Shown: piece after piece, positions 43,445-52,261 of the stretch
Numbering within the stretch: the first letter of the stretch is position 1
Layout: each line of letters opens with the position of its first letter
Assembly (NCBI GenBank): GCA_041746635.1
Contig: JBGTGQ010000014.1
Location: 1-64,000 of the forward strand
Source of the DNA: CAMASH01 sp041746635
GTDB taxonomy: Bacteria; Verrucomicrobiota; Verrucomicrobiia; Chthoniobacterales; Terrimicrobiaceae
Direction: 5' to 3'
Length of the DNA: 64,000 bases
Notes under the pieces: generated by a model
The model's input: only the letters and a program-made list of their open reading frames with translations
What the model was told of the DNA's origin: nothing
The model's database searches: none
Translations under genes and position numbers: made by a program

Positions 43445-43799
43445 GGGGATCGGAATTCCGCCGAAAAAATTGTCCCGCACCCATTGAGCAAACGATGAAG
43501 ACATGAAAGTTTCACACTCTGCCGAGCAAATCCTCTTTCCTATCCGCTTTCCTGAGCAATCGGAGCGAGGCAAATCCCACCAGGAAATGGCGCACGCCTC
43601 AGCCCGTCCCGTTCAGAAATTCCGATGACGACATTCGCCCGCCAATCCCCCGGTAGGGTGAGCGTCCCGCCCGAAGAGTCAGAGCCTGTCTGAAAATGGT
43701 CTCGGATATAAGTTTGGAAATTCCATGATAGGTGACAAAAGAACAGAGAGGAAGTTACACATAGGCTTGACAAAGGCGAAAGAGGCGGTTGGCCATTCC
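43445..43799. other. Gene-free stretch
   Basis: No gene is recognisable here. Bases 43656-43678 contain GGTAGGGTGAGCGTCCCGCC, which recurs with one change near 52242 and in part near 1850, so it is a short dispersed word. The rest looks like decayed sequence flanking the ISL3 remnant. Confidence 0.5.
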
Positions 43800-44272
43800 T
43801 ATCCGCAGGGCAAGGGATTCTTCCGGTTTTATAATGGGTAAGATCGAGCTTCCCACAAAAGAAGAGAATGCGGGTGCGATAGTTATGGAAGGAACGAATG
43901 CCGCGGGCATTGGCTTTGATGACTTGGATTTTGCTGTTGAGGCCCTCGGTCACCGCGTTGGTAATGGGGTGGCACAGATAAGTGAGGATGTTTTCCAGGT
44001 GACGCTTGCGTTGCTTCCTGCGGCAGGCCGTTGCCAGAGGGCCTCGGCCGTGGCTTGGTCACAGCCCTCAATGACCCCCAAGTGCGCTCCGGCGCATGGT
44101 CCGCCATCGCGCAGGGCTTCCCACACTCCGGGCAGGGCACTTCATGCCCCTGACTCCACTCCAACCCGATTTCCACCCTCCGCTCATTCATGTCCAGCTT
44201 TACTCTGCTTATCTCCCAAGGACTCTTGACTCCCTATAACATCGCGTAATGCCCGTGCAGTTCATTATCCAG
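43800..44272 (-). pseudogene. ISL3-family transposase, multiply deleted
   Basis: Three separated pieces are readable on the minus strand. An N-terminal piece is LHGHYAML-stop-GVKSPWEISRV, then LDMNERRVEIGLEW, then CPECGKP and DHAPERTW. A middle piece in another frame is VIEGCDQATAEALWQR. A C-terminal piece is RKRHLENILTYLCHPITNAV, then TEGLNSKIQVIKANARG, then FHNYRTRILFFCGKLDL. All are standard ISL3 transposase segments. The first has an in-frame TAG (44234-44236), and most of the zinc-finger-to-DDE region is deleted. The element is dead. Confidence 0.8.
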
Positions 44273-44381
44273 TATTTGTTCTTGTCTGGCACCTAGAGTG
44301 ATGCCGACAGCGTAAAAACGCCGAGCCTTCCTTTTGTCTTGCCCTGGCACGGCTAACAATTCACTTCGTCTAGTTCGGCAC

Positions 44382-45671
44382 ATGTGTTCATACGATGCGA
44401 TCATCATCGGGGGCGGACCCGGCGGCAGCACGGCGGGAAGCGCGCTGGCCCAAGGCGGGAAAAAGGTTCTGATCCTGGAACGCGAGCGTTTTCCCCGCTT
44501 TCACGTCGGCGAATCCCTCATCCCCTACGCCAATGATGAACTCCGCCGCATCGGGGCCTGGGACAAAGTATCCGCGGGAGGATTCATGCCCAAATATGGC
44601 GCCGAATTTGTGCTGGGAAATTCGGGCGCCGGCGTGCGCATTTTTTTTGGCCGCCATCTGCCCGCGGCCTACGCTCAGACCTTTCAGGTTGAGCGTGCCC
44701 GTTTTGACCATCTGCTGCTCGATCACGCCGTCAGTTCCGGCTGCGAAGTCTGGCAGGAAACCCGGGTGGAAACGGTTGCGGTTTCTGATGACGGCGTTTC
44801 GGTGGTGTGTGTTCGGCACGGCGAAAAGCAGGAGGTGCGCGCCCGCTGGATCTTCGACGCGAGCGGACGCGAGGCTCTGCTCGGCAAGCAACTCAACCTG
44901 CCCAAGACCGACCTGGGGATGCCGAAACGCTTCGCCACCTTCGCCCATTTCCGCCACGTGCAACGCAATGACCCACCGGCCGAGGGTCACATCACCGTGG
45001 TGCGGCTGGAATTTGGTTGGTTCTGGATGATCCCGCTCGATGCCGAGAAAACCTCCGTGGGGCTGGTGCAGACTCTGGAGCATTTCCGCGCGACGGGACT
45101 GACGCCCGGCGAGTGTTTTGCCAAAGTAGTGGCCTCCACCAAGGAATTGCAACGTCGCATGGGGGAGGCCGAACGAGTGAGCGAATACTTCTTCGCCGGC
45201 GACTACAGCTTTCGTCACTTGCAAAATGCCGGGCCGCGATGGCTGCTCATCGGCGATGCGGCCGGTTTCATCGATCCCATTTTTTCCTCCGGGGTGATGC
45301 TGGCCATCAAGTCCGGCTACCTCGCCGCCACGGAAGTGCTGGCAGCCGACCGGGCGGGCCGGCCGCTTTCCCGGCGTGCGCAGGCCCGCTACACCCGCAA
45401 GGTCGGTAAAATGTGCGGGGTCTTCGTGCGCATGATCAAAATGTTTTACGACAGAGACGCCTTCGAGGTCTTCATGTCGCCGGCTCCCGAGATCCACACC
45501 GAGCGCGCTGTGCAAAATGTCGTCGCGGGCAACACCGACCTCCCCTGGCGGTTCCGGCTGCGGCTTTGGTATTTTTACGCCATTTGCGCCCTTCAAAAAC
45601 ACATCCCTCTCGCGCCACGTCTGACCCTTGCGGAGGACGCTCCGGCGGAGCCGGGCGCCCGGTCGTTTTAG
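44382..45671 (+). CDS. FAD-dependent oxidoreductase, flavin-halogenase-like
   Basis: A 429-aa flavoprotein. The Rossmann motif AIIIGGGPGGSTAGSAL starts at residue 6, followed by ERFPRFHVGESLIP, the opening shared by flavin-dependent halogenases and geranylgeranyl-reductase-like enzymes. W213-F-W215-M-I217-P218 fits the WxWxIP motif used to recognise halogenases, and GGFMPKYGAEF supplies a lysine in the region where halogenases keep their catalytic one. GDAAGFIDPIFSSGVMLA is the second FAD site. Non-halogenating relatives also carry these motifs. No biosynthetic cluster surrounds it; the permease gene follows after 61 bases. Confidence 0.8.
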   Translation: MCSYDAIIIGGGPGGSTAGSALAQGGKKVLILERERFPRFHVGESLIPYANDELRRIGAWDKVSAGGFMPKYGAEFVLGNSGAGVRIFFGRHLPAAYAQTFQVERARFDHLLLDHAVSSGCEVWQETRVETVAVSDDGVSVVCVRHGEKQEVRARWIFDASGREALLGKQLNLPKTDLGMPKRFATFAHFRHVQRNDPPAEGHITVVRLEFGWFWMIPLDAEKTSVGLVQTLEHFRATGLTPGECFAKVVASTKELQRRMGEAERVSEYFFAGDYSFRHLQNAGPRWLLIGDAAGFIDPIFSSGVMLAIKSGYLAATEVLAADRAGRPLSRRAQARYTRKVGKMCGVFVRMIKMFYDRDAFEVFMSPAPEIHTERAVQNVVAGNTDLPWRFRLRLWYFYAICALQKHIPLAPRLTLAEDAPAEPGARSF

Positions 45672-45732
45672 AACCGAGGCAGACGGGAATTTTTCGCGTG
45701 CGTTTGCCCGTGCGGGCTGAAACGGTGCTGGC

Positions 45733-47064
45733 ATGAGCGAGGGCAAGGACAACGCAGGCCTGGCCAGGACCATCGGGCTCTTCGCCCTCGTGGTCTATGG
45801 CGTGGGCGACATGGTGGGCGCGGGCATCTACGGCACCATCGGCGTGGCGGCGGGGAAAATGGGTAACGCGGTCTGGCTGGGCTTCGCCGTTTCGATGGTG
45901 GCGGCGTTGCTGACCGGTCTCACCTATGCGTCGCTGGCGTCGCGGTATCCACGGGCGGCCGGCGCGGCCTTTGTCACCCAGCGGGCTTACGGGTGGAAAT
46001 TTCTTTCCTACGTGGTGGGTCTGGCGGTGGCGTGTTCGGGACTGACCTCGATGGCGACGGGGAGCCGGGTCTTTGCCGCGACCCTGCAGCCCATGGTGGG
46101 CGGGCTGCCGCTGTGGGTGATTTTTCTGGGCTTCATCGCCGCGCTGACTTGGGTAAACCTGCGCGGCATCCGGGAATGCGTGTGGGTGAACATGGTCTGC
46201 ACGGCCATCGAGGTGGGAGGACTCCTGTTTATCATTGCGGTGAGCGCGCGGTATGTCGGAGGGGTGAATTATTTGGAAACGCCCCCGGGGGAGGGCGGGC
46301 TGACGCTGCCACTGGTGATGTCCGGCGCGGTGCTGACCTTCTACGCGTTCGTGGGCTTTGAGGATTTGCTGAATTTATCGGAGGAGGTGAAAGACCCCCA
46401 ACGCACGATGCCTTGGGGCATCATTCTGGCGGTGGGGTGCGCGACGATCCTCTACATGTTGGTCAGTGTGGCGGCGATTTCCGTGGTGCCGTACGGCAGC
46501 CTGGCAAATCCAGCCCTTGGTGCGCCGCTGGCCCAAATCACCAAGGTGGCGGCCCCGTGGATGCCGCATCAGATTTTCACCGCCATCACCCTCTTCGCCG
46601 TGGCCAACACCGCGTTGATGAATTTCATCATGGGGTCGCGCCTCATTTACGGCATGGCCGGACAGGGACTGCTGCCGGCGATGCTCGGGAAGGTCCATCC
46701 CGTGCGCAAGACGCCGCACGTGGCCATCGTGGTGCTGGCGGCGATCGTGGCAATCCTGGCTTTTGTGGGCAACATCAAGGAACTGGCTTCGGCGACGAGT
46801 TTATTGCTCCTGCTGGTTTTCGGCCTGATGAATGCGGCGCTCATCGTGCTGAGACTTCGCCCGGGCGAGGCGCGCGGACGGTTCGAGGTGCCATTGATCG
46901 TGCCCGTGGCGGGCGGTTTGGTTTGTCTGGCACTGATTGGCTCGCGCCTGAGCAGCATGGAAAAAGAACCCCAGGCTCCCCTCATCGCGGCGGCGATGCT
47001 GGCGGGAATTGCGGCTCTTTTTTTTGTGATGAACCCGAAGGCGGTCGCGCCGCCCGAGGCATGA
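45733..47064 (+). CDS. APC-family amino-acid permease
   Basis: A 443-aa protein with about twelve membrane helices. The first helix has VVYGVGDMVGAGIYGTIG, the glycine-rich break that binds the substrate amino/carboxyl group in APC transporters. The sixth contains LTFYAFVGFEDLLNLSEEVK, also diagnostic (F-x-G-F-E-D/E). It is expected to import amino acids or a related amine by proton symport or exchange; the substrate is not predictable. It may be co-transcribed with the flavoprotein gene upstream and is convergent with the spermidine-synthase-like gene. Confidence 0.88.
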   Translation: MSEGKDNAGLARTIGLFALVVYGVGDMVGAGIYGTIGVAAGKMGNAVWLGFAVSMVAALLTGLTYASLASRYPRAAGAAFVTQRAYGWKFLSYVVGLAVACSGLTSMATGSRVFAATLQPMVGGLPLWVIFLGFIAALTWVNLRGIRECVWVNMVCTAIEVGGLLFIIAVSARYVGGVNYLETPPGEGGLTLPLVMSGAVLTFYAFVGFEDLLNLSEEVKDPQRTMPWGIILAVGCATILYMLVSVAAISVVPYGSLANPALGAPLAQITKVAAPWMPHQIFTAITLFAVANTALMNFIMGSRLIYGMAGQGLLPAMLGKVHPVRKTPHVAIVVLAAIVAILAFVGNIKELASATSLLLLLVFGLMNAALIVLRLRPGEARGRFEVPLIVPVAGGLVCLALIGSRLSSMEKEPQAPLIAAAMLAGIAALFFVMNPKAVAPPEA

Positions 47065-47071
47065 CGACCGG

Positions 47072-47749
47072 TCAATCGTCCTGCTTCACGCCGAGATAAA
47101 TGCGGTGGGCCGCCCGCTTTGCCCGCTCGTGGGCCTTGGCCGGCACTTCCTCCACCTCGAACCCCGCCCGGGCGAAACTTGCCTCAAAAGCGGGTTCCCG
47201 CTCCGCCGACCAGAAGGCGACCCGCCCGGCGGGTTTGAGAGAACGACGGATGAGGGAAATTCCTTTGCGGTCGTAGAGTTGCGAGTTGGCCCGTTGCACG
47301 AAAGATGTCGGCCCGTTGTCCACATCGAGCAGAATCGCATCGTAACGCGCCGCACCTTTTTTGATGCAGTCAAAAACATCACCGGTGAAAATTTCCACCC
47401 GCGGATCGTCCAGCAAACGCCCATTCAAGTCGCCTAGAAATTCCCGGTTCCAAGCCACCACTTCCGGCAGCAATTCCGCCACTTCCGCGATCGCTTGGGG
47501 GCCGGTCAATTCCAACACCCGCCGCAGGCTGAAGCCCAGGCCCAGACCGCCAATCAGCACGCGGGGTTTCTGGCGATGGGGCCGCCAGGCACAGGCCAGA
47601 TCCGCCAGCAACAGCTCGGAAACCGTCGAGTTGGAACCCATGAGCTGGCGTCCGTTCAGTTTCAAAAAATACTCGCCGTCGTGCTCGTGCAGGGAAAAGC
47701 GCGACCCGTCGGGCGTGCGGGTCTCGGCCAGGTTTCGGAAAGGTTTCAT
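47072..47749 (-). CDS. Spermidine-synthase-like methyltransferase-fold protein
   Basis: A 225-aa protein with the spermidine/spermine synthase (SpeE-like) Rossmann fold: RVLIGGLGLGFSLRRVLELT, AEVAELLPEVVAWNREFLGD, DDPRVEIFTGDVFDCI, and YDAILLDVDNGPTSF. In true spermidine synthases the catalytic aspartate sits in an LDxxDP-type segment; here it is LDVDNGP, as in the group of short SpeE-like proteins of uncertain substrate. The N-terminal tetramerisation domain is short. The ATG at 47749 begins MKPFRNLAET. Confidence 0.75.
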   Translation of the reverse strand: MKPFRNLAETRTPDGSRFSLHEHDGEYFLKLNGRQLMGSNSTVSELLLADLACAWRPHRQKPRVLIGGLGLGFSLRRVLELTGPQAIAEVAELLPEVVAWNREFLGDLNGRLLDDPRVEIFTGDVFDCIKKGAARYDAILLDVDNGPTSFVQRANSQLYDRKGISLIRRSLKPAGRVAFWSAEREPAFEASFARAGFEVEEVPAKAHERAKRAAHRIYLGVKQDD

Positions 47750-47840
47750 GAAAATTTCAAGGCCTCTCCGCGGAAAATCACGGTCGGCACAAGCGGGAGT
47801 TTTTATGGCAGCATTCCCTGCCGGGTGATAGGAAGAATAC

Positions 47841-48008
47841 ATGTCCAGCACGGACACGCGCAATCAGCCTCTTCTCTCCGGCGGTAAAAATACGGCCTCG
47901 AAAGTCCACCCCGCGTGGTGTCAAGCCGTCGGCATATCCGCTTATCGATCGAAACCCACCCGACCGGGCGAACTCGCCCGGGCGTTGGGACGTCGGAGAG
48001 AAATATGA
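47841..48008 (+). CDS. Possible small protein upstream of GNAT gene
   Basis: A 55-codon frame starts at ATG 47841 after GGAAG with suitable spacing and ends in a TGA that overlaps the GNAT start codon (ATGA, 48005-48008). The product (MSSTDTRNQPLLSGGKNTAS, then HPAWCQAVGISAY, ending LARALGRRREI) matches nothing I know. The same coupling style joins the next two genes, which supports translation. It could instead be a leader sequence, since a GC hairpin (CCGGGCGAACTCGCCCGG) lies in its second half. Confidence 0.4.
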   Translation: MSSTDTRNQPLLSGGKNTASKVHPAWCQAVGISAYRSKPTRPGELARALGRRREI

Positions 48009-48313
48009 GTGAGCCAAATAATAATCCTGCGGATGATCAGGTCCGGGACAATTCCTCGCAAAGCCGCTTTGAGATTCATCTCGGCAGTCAGGTGGCCGTG
48101 GCCGAATACCAAATCGAAGGCCATCGCATGCTTTTCACCCACACCGGCGTGCCCCCGGAATTCCGTGGCCAGGGCATCGCCGAAAGATTGGTCCTGGCAG
48201 GATTTCACGCCGCCCGCGCCAGACAGCTTAAAATTGTTCCGGTCTGTAGTTACGTTGCCGCCGTGCTGAAACGACATCCCGAGTTCCACACCGCCCCAGA
48301 GAATAATCCATGA
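48005..48313 (+). CDS. Small GNAT-family N-acetyltransferase (YjdJ-like)
   Basis: A 102-aa protein of the short COG2388 type: VAEYQIEGHRMLFTHTGVPP, then EFRGQGIAERLVLAGFHAAR (acetyl-CoA-binding R/Q-G-x-G/A loop), then KIVPVCSYVAAVLKRHPEF. The conserved C-S-Y-V cysteine region and R-H-P-E are typical. The substrate is unknown. It overlaps the S4-domain gene by 4 bases (48310-48313), so the pair is translationally coupled. Confidence 0.88.
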   Translation: MSEPNNNPADDQVRDNSSQSRFEIHLGSQVAVAEYQIEGHRMLFTHTGVPPEFRGQGIAERLVLAGFHAARARQLKIVPVCSYVAAVLKRHPEFHTAPENNP

Positions 48314-48546
48314 ACTCTCCCGATCGCGCCGCCGCCAAAGTTATCATGCTGGACACCACCCCGATCGAACTCTGTCGATTCCTTAAACTCGGCGGACTGG
48401 TGCAGAGCGGCGGCGAGGCCAAACACCTCATTCGCGGCGGACAGGTGTTGCTCAACGGCGAAGTCGAAACCCGCAAGGGCAAAAAACTCGCCCCGGGCGA
48501 CCGCGTCACCTTTCAGGGCCGAACTCTGATCGTCCAACTGCGCTGA
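48310..48546 (+). CDS. S4-domain RNA-binding protein (YbcJ-like)
   Basis: A 78-aa protein almost entirely an S4 domain: IELCRFLKLGGLVQSGGEAK, then IRGGQVLLNGEVETRKGKKL, then PGDRVTF. S4 domains bind structured RNA; the YbcJ-type single-domain proteins are thought to act in ribosome or RNA metabolism. The start overlaps the stop of the GNAT gene, so both come from one mRNA. Confidence 0.9.
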   Translation: MNSPDRAAAKVIMLDTTPIELCRFLKLGGLVQSGGEAKHLIRGGQVLLNGEVETRKGKKLAPGDRVTFQGRTLIVQLR

Positions 48547-48659
48547 TATTGGAAGGGCACGGGCCCTCGGATTCTATCCCCGCGTCAAGCGAGGAAATTA
48601 TTTCGCGTTGTCGTGAATATATCCCGCGCTGAAGCGTCATCAGTTGCGAATCAATTACT

Positions 48660-51047
48660 ATGAACTCGATGTTTCTACCTTTCCGAAGTCTTTCCACCTG
48701 CCGGAATTTCGGCCCGGCTTTGCTGGCGGGCATGCTCTGCGGGCTGGGACTGTCCCTCTACGCCCAGACACCCAATCAGGTGCCGCCACCCGTTACCATC
48801 ACCACCGAGGTGGTGCCCAAGCTTGGTCCGGCGGAGCTTCAGGATCTGCTTGCCCCCATCGCTCTGTACCCGGACGCCCTTATCGCCATCATTCTTCCCG
48901 CCTCCACCGTGCCCGCCGATGTCGTAATCGGTTCGCGCTTTCTGGAATCTAACACCGACATTTCTCTCGTGGATGCCCAGCCGTGGGACGACAGCGTAAA
49001 ATCCCTCACCCGCTATCCTGACGTGCTCTTCTGGATGAATGAAAATCTGGAATGGACCGCCTCCGTGGGGGAAGCCTTCGTGGTTCAGCCCGCCGAGGTC
49101 ATGGATGCCATTCAGAAACTTCGAGTCCAAGCCCAGATTCTCGGCAATTTGGTGGATACGCCCCAACAAAATGTAGTCGTGAGGGAGGAAATCATCCTCA
49201 TCGTGCCGGCCGATCCCGAGGTGATTTACGTGCCCCAGTACGACCCCGAGGTCGTCTATGTGGAAACTTACCAGCCCAATTACACTCCATTCATCACCTT
49301 CGGCGTGGGTTTCGCGGTGGGCACTTGGCTGAGCTACGATTTCGACTGGAACCGCCAGTGCGTCTATCGTGGAGACTGGCGGGGTTGGAATGATAACAAT
49401 TGGAACGACGGCGATTGGAATAACAACCGGAATAACAATTGGGGTCGCGGCAACGAGAACGCCATCAACAACACCGCCGTCAATAACAACGTGAATGTCG
49501 TGAACATCAGCAATGAGAGCGCGACCCAATGGCAGCCCAGCGCGGAGAGCCGCCGGCAGGTGAATCAACGTCAGCGCAACAATACCGGGAATGCCCGCTT
49601 CACGACGACCGAAGCCCGCGCCGACCGAGCTGCGACCCTCACGGCGAAGCCAGTCAGTGGCAATGAAGTCGCGGTCAATCAAGCCGCTCCTGCGACCACC
49701 GCCACCGCCACGCGACGCAACGAGCTTCCGCGTCCCTCCCGCCTCGAAATCACCGCTGACGGAAGCAACCGTCACAACAATCGGACCGGAACGGCGGACG
49801 GACGCAAACGTGACAATCGTCCCCGCAATCCGAGTGGGAGTGTTGCCGCCGATCCCTCCGCACCGGTGGCAGCAGTCACCCCGCAAGACCCCCGCGCCAC
49901 CGCTGAAGGACAGCCGCCCAGTGGAAGTGTGACCCCGGTTCTTTCCGCTCCCGTGGCCGGCAGCACTCCGCCAAACCCGCGCCGCAACCGGGGCGAACAA
50001 TCAGCCACTGGAGATGTGGCCATTGATCCATCAGCGCCGCTTTCAACCCCCGTAGCAGGCGCCACCCCTCAAGACACCCGGCGCACCCGCGCCGCACAAG
50101 CAGCAGGAGCCGTTAATCCGACTGGCAATGGCAACCGTCCCACCCGCAGTCCGAATGTGGCTGGTAGCATCCCATCAAGCCGGGACCGAGACCGCTCCAA
50201 CACACCCAACACATCCGGCACACCTGCGATGTCCCCCCGCCCCAACCGTGAGACCCGGGTGACAGAAAATCCTCCGCCCGCGCCCGCCTTGACCCCGGCG
50301 GCTTCGACCTCAACCGTGCCGCCCGCCCCCGTCGGCGAAGGCCGCAGCGCCACCCGCCCGCGCAATACCCCCACCGCGGCACCGCAAATTCCCCGCCAAG
50401 TCGAATCCGCCGTGCCCACCCCCGGAAAAAACACCGCCCGCCCGGGACGGCCTGACCGGGAGCCTCGGACCACTTTGCCACCTGCGCAACCTGAACCGAA
50501 CACGCCCCAACCGCAGCTTGAGCAAGGGCTGCGAGCGCCGGCTCAGCAGCAGCACCAGAAACAAGCGGAGTCCAAACAGCAACAGAAGCAGCAACAGGAC
50601 GCTGAGCAACAGCAGCGCCAGCAAGCCCAAAAACAAGCGGAGTCCAAACAACAACAGAAGCGGCAACAGGACGCTGAGCAACAGCAGCGCCAGCAAGCCC
50701 AAAAACAAGCGGAGTCCAAACAGCAACAGAAGCAGCAACAGGACGCTGAGCAACAGCAGCGCCAGCAAGCCCAAAAACAAGCGGAGTCCAAACAGCAACA
50801 GAAGCAGCAACAGGACGCTGAGCAACAACAGCGCCAGCAAGCTCAAAAACAAGCAGAGTCCAAACAGCAACAGAAGCAGCAACAGGACGCTGAGCAACAG
50901 CAGCGCCAGCAAGCTCAGAAACAAGCGGAGTCCAAACAGCAACAGAAGCAGCAAGAACAAAGGCAGGTTCAGGAGCAACGGCAACCTGAGCAGCCAAAAG
51001 GGCAGCCCGACCAAAAAGCAAAGGCGGAAGACGAAAAGTCCGACTAA
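48660..51047 (+). CDS. DUF3300 protein with long low-complexity Gln-rich tail
   Basis: A 795-aa exported protein. A signal peptide (ALLAGMLCGLGLSLYAQ) is followed by the DUF3300 domain, about residues 55-245: ELQDLLAPIALYPDALIAII, SLTRYPDVLFWMNENLEW, AIQKLRVQAQILGNLVDTP, and PEVIYVPQYDPEVVYVETY. Then comes an Asn/Asp/Trp-rich linker, a long Pro/Ala/Thr/Arg-rich region (about 300-620), and from about residue 633 Gln-rich 24-residue repeats predicted to form a long charged helix or coiled coil. DUF3300 has no known function; the layout suggests a periplasmic or envelope-spanning protein. A terminator hairpin follows. Confidence 0.85.
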   Translation: MNSMFLPFRSLSTCRNFGPALLAGMLCGLGLSLYAQTPNQVPPPVTITTEVVPKLGPAELQDLLAPIALYPDALIAIILPASTVPADVVIGSRFLESNTDISLVDAQPWDDSVKSLTRYPDVLFWMNENLEWTASVGEAFVVQPAEVMDAIQKLRVQAQILGNLVDTPQQNVVVREEIILIVPADPEVIYVPQYDPEVVYVETYQPNYTPFITFGVGFAVGTWLSYDFDWNRQCVYRGDWRGWNDNNWNDGDWNNNRNNNWGRGNENAINNTAVNNNVNVVNISNESATQWQPSAESRRQVNQRQRNNTGNARFTTTEARADRAATLTAKPVSGNEVAVNQAAPATTATATRRNELPRPSRLEITADGSNRHNNRTGTADGRKRDNRPRNPSGSVAADPSAPVAAVTPQDPRATAEGQPPSGSVTPVLSAPVAGSTPPNPRRNRGEQSATGDVAIDPSAPLSTPVAGATPQDTRRTRAAQAAGAVNPTGNGNRPTRSPNVAGSIPSSRDRDRSNTPNTSGTPAMSPRPNRETRVTENPPPAPALTPAASTSTVPPAPVGEGRSATRPRNTPTAAPQIPRQVESAVPTPGKNTARPGRPDREPRTTLPPAQPEPNTPQPQLEQGLRAPAQQQHQKQAESKQQQKQQQDAEQQQRQQAQKQAESKQQQKRQQDAEQQQRQQAQKQAESKQQQKQQQDAEQQQRQQAQKQAESKQQQKQQQDAEQQQRQQAQKQAESKQQQKQQQDAEQQQRQQAQKQAESKQQQKQQEQRQVQEQRQPEQPKGQPDQKAKAEDEKSD
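50555..50960 (+). repeat. 72-bp tandem repeat in DUF3300 gene
   Basis: A 72-base unit containing AAACAAGCGGAGTCCAAACA recurs at about 50558, 50631, 50703, 50775, 50847 and 50919 (five full units and a partial). Units are nearly identical at the nucleotide level, differing at a few positions, e.g. AAACAACAACAG against AAACAGCAACAG. Each codes a 24-aa Q/K/E-rich repeat. The high identity suggests recent expansion and likely copy-number variation between strains. Confidence 0.88.
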
Positions 51048-51070
51048 AGCCCGACAGGCACTTATCAGCA

Positions 51071-51097
51071 GGAGCACAGGCTAAACGCCTGTGCTCC
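51071..51097 (+). terminator. Hairpin terminator after DUF3300 gene
   Basis: GGAGCACAGGC-TAAAC-GCCTGTGCTCC is a perfect 11-bp stem with a 5-base loop, 23 bases past the stop codon and followed by TTCATTTTG. The downstream T-tract is weak but the position fits an intrinsic terminator. Confidence 0.7.
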
Positions 51098-51204
51098 TTC
51101 ATTTTGCATCCGCCTTCCCGCCCGCCTGCGCGGAAAGTGCCTTTCTGATTTAACAATCGGCCACTTCCTGCCTACTCTTTCCCTCTCACCATTCCATACC
51201 CTTT

Positions 51205-52242
51205 ATGAAAGACATCTATCTCGGGACCGACAGCGGAGCCACCACCTCGAAAACCTGCGGCGTCTTCGCCGACGGCACCCCGGTTTCCATGGAACTCGCC
51301 CAGAGTTCCACCAACGCCCAACTCGGCACTGCAGCCGTCGTCAATGGCTGGATCGAAGGCGCGGAAAAATTCCTCGCCGCCCACCAACTCGCCTGGGATC
51401 AAGTGCGCGGCGTTGGCCTCGCCATTCCCGGACCCTACCAGAGCTACGGCATCCTCGACCGCGCAGCCAATCTCCCCGCCTCCTTCGCCGGCTGGGATTT
51501 CCATGCCGACTACTCCAAGGCCCTCGCCGAAAAAGCCGGCCGCCCCATCCCGCTCGTCACCGGCAACGACGGTAACTACGGGGGCGTGGCTGAAGCCGCC
51601 ACCGTCCGGGGCGAAAAAAAATCCTCCATCATCATGCTCGCCCCCGGTTCCGGTCTCGGCTGCGCCTATGTCGATGCCAACGGCCTTCCGCTCAATGGCG
51701 ACACCCTCAATGGCATGGAAGCTGGCCACATGCCCGCCCCGCTCCACCTCCTCGGCCTGCCCACTTTCGTCTGCGGCTGCGGACGCGCCTGGGGCTGCTT
51801 CGAGGCCTACACCACCATTTCCGGCCTTCCCCAATTCCTCGACTACCTCCTCCCCAAATACCCCGACCACGAACTCGCCCACTCCACCGCGACGGCCAAG
51901 GAAAAAGCCCTCTCCCTCCGCACCCGCGCCCAAAAAGGCGACAAACTCTCCCTCGAGATCTTCGACTACCAGGCCAAAGCCCTCGGCCTCCACGTGGCCA
52001 ACCTCTCCATGGCCTTTGATGCCGAATACGTCGTCATCGGTGGCGGCCTCATCGATCCGCATTCCACCACCCCGGAATTCCGCGAACACTATCTCAAAAC
52101 CATCCACACCTCTGCCGAACCCTGGCTCCACCCCAGCCAGCGCCACACCCTCAAAATCGTCCCAGCCGCCCTCGGCGAACTCTCCCAAGGCATCGGCGCC
52201 GCCCTCGTCGCCCTCTACACCGCCAAAGCGAAAACCGGGTAG
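51205..52242 (+). CDS. ROK-family sugar kinase
   Basis: A 345-aa protein of the ROK/actin-like ATPase fold. The phosphate-1 loop is YLGTDSGATTSKTCG. The sugar-site region reads GLAIPGPYQS and VTGNDGNYGGVAEA (catalytic Asp in ND). MLAPGSGLGCAYVD binds phosphate, EAGHMPAP supplies the ROK Glu/His, and CGCGRAWGCFEAY is the zinc-binding cysteine cluster. It phosphorylates a hexose or aminosugar; glucokinase is the usual assignment but not proven. It is a single gene between two hairpins. Confidence 0.85.
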   Translation: MKDIYLGTDSGATTSKTCGVFADGTPVSMELAQSSTNAQLGTAAVVNGWIEGAEKFLAAHQLAWDQVRGVGLAIPGPYQSYGILDRAANLPASFAGWDFHADYSKALAEKAGRPIPLVTGNDGNYGGVAEAATVRGEKKSSIIMLAPGSGLGCAYVDANGLPLNGDTLNGMEAGHMPAPLHLLGLPTFVCGCGRAWGCFEAYTTISGLPQFLDYLLPKYPDHELAHSTATAKEKALSLRTRAQKGDKLSLEIFDYQAKALGLHVANLSMAFDAEYVVIGGGLIDPHSTTPEFREHYLKTIHTSAEPWLHPSQRHTLKIVPAALGELSQGIGAALVALYTAKAKTG

Positions 52243-52261
52243 GGTGGGCGTCCCGCCCGCC

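Noticed and set aside
50555..50960. Possible CRISPR array
   Set aside because: Repeats are contiguous 72-bp coding units without unique spacers.
50310..51077. 255-aa Leu-rich minus-strand frame resembling a membrane protein
   Set aside because: The leucines are the reverse reading of the CAG/CAA glutamine repeat of the DUF3300 gene.
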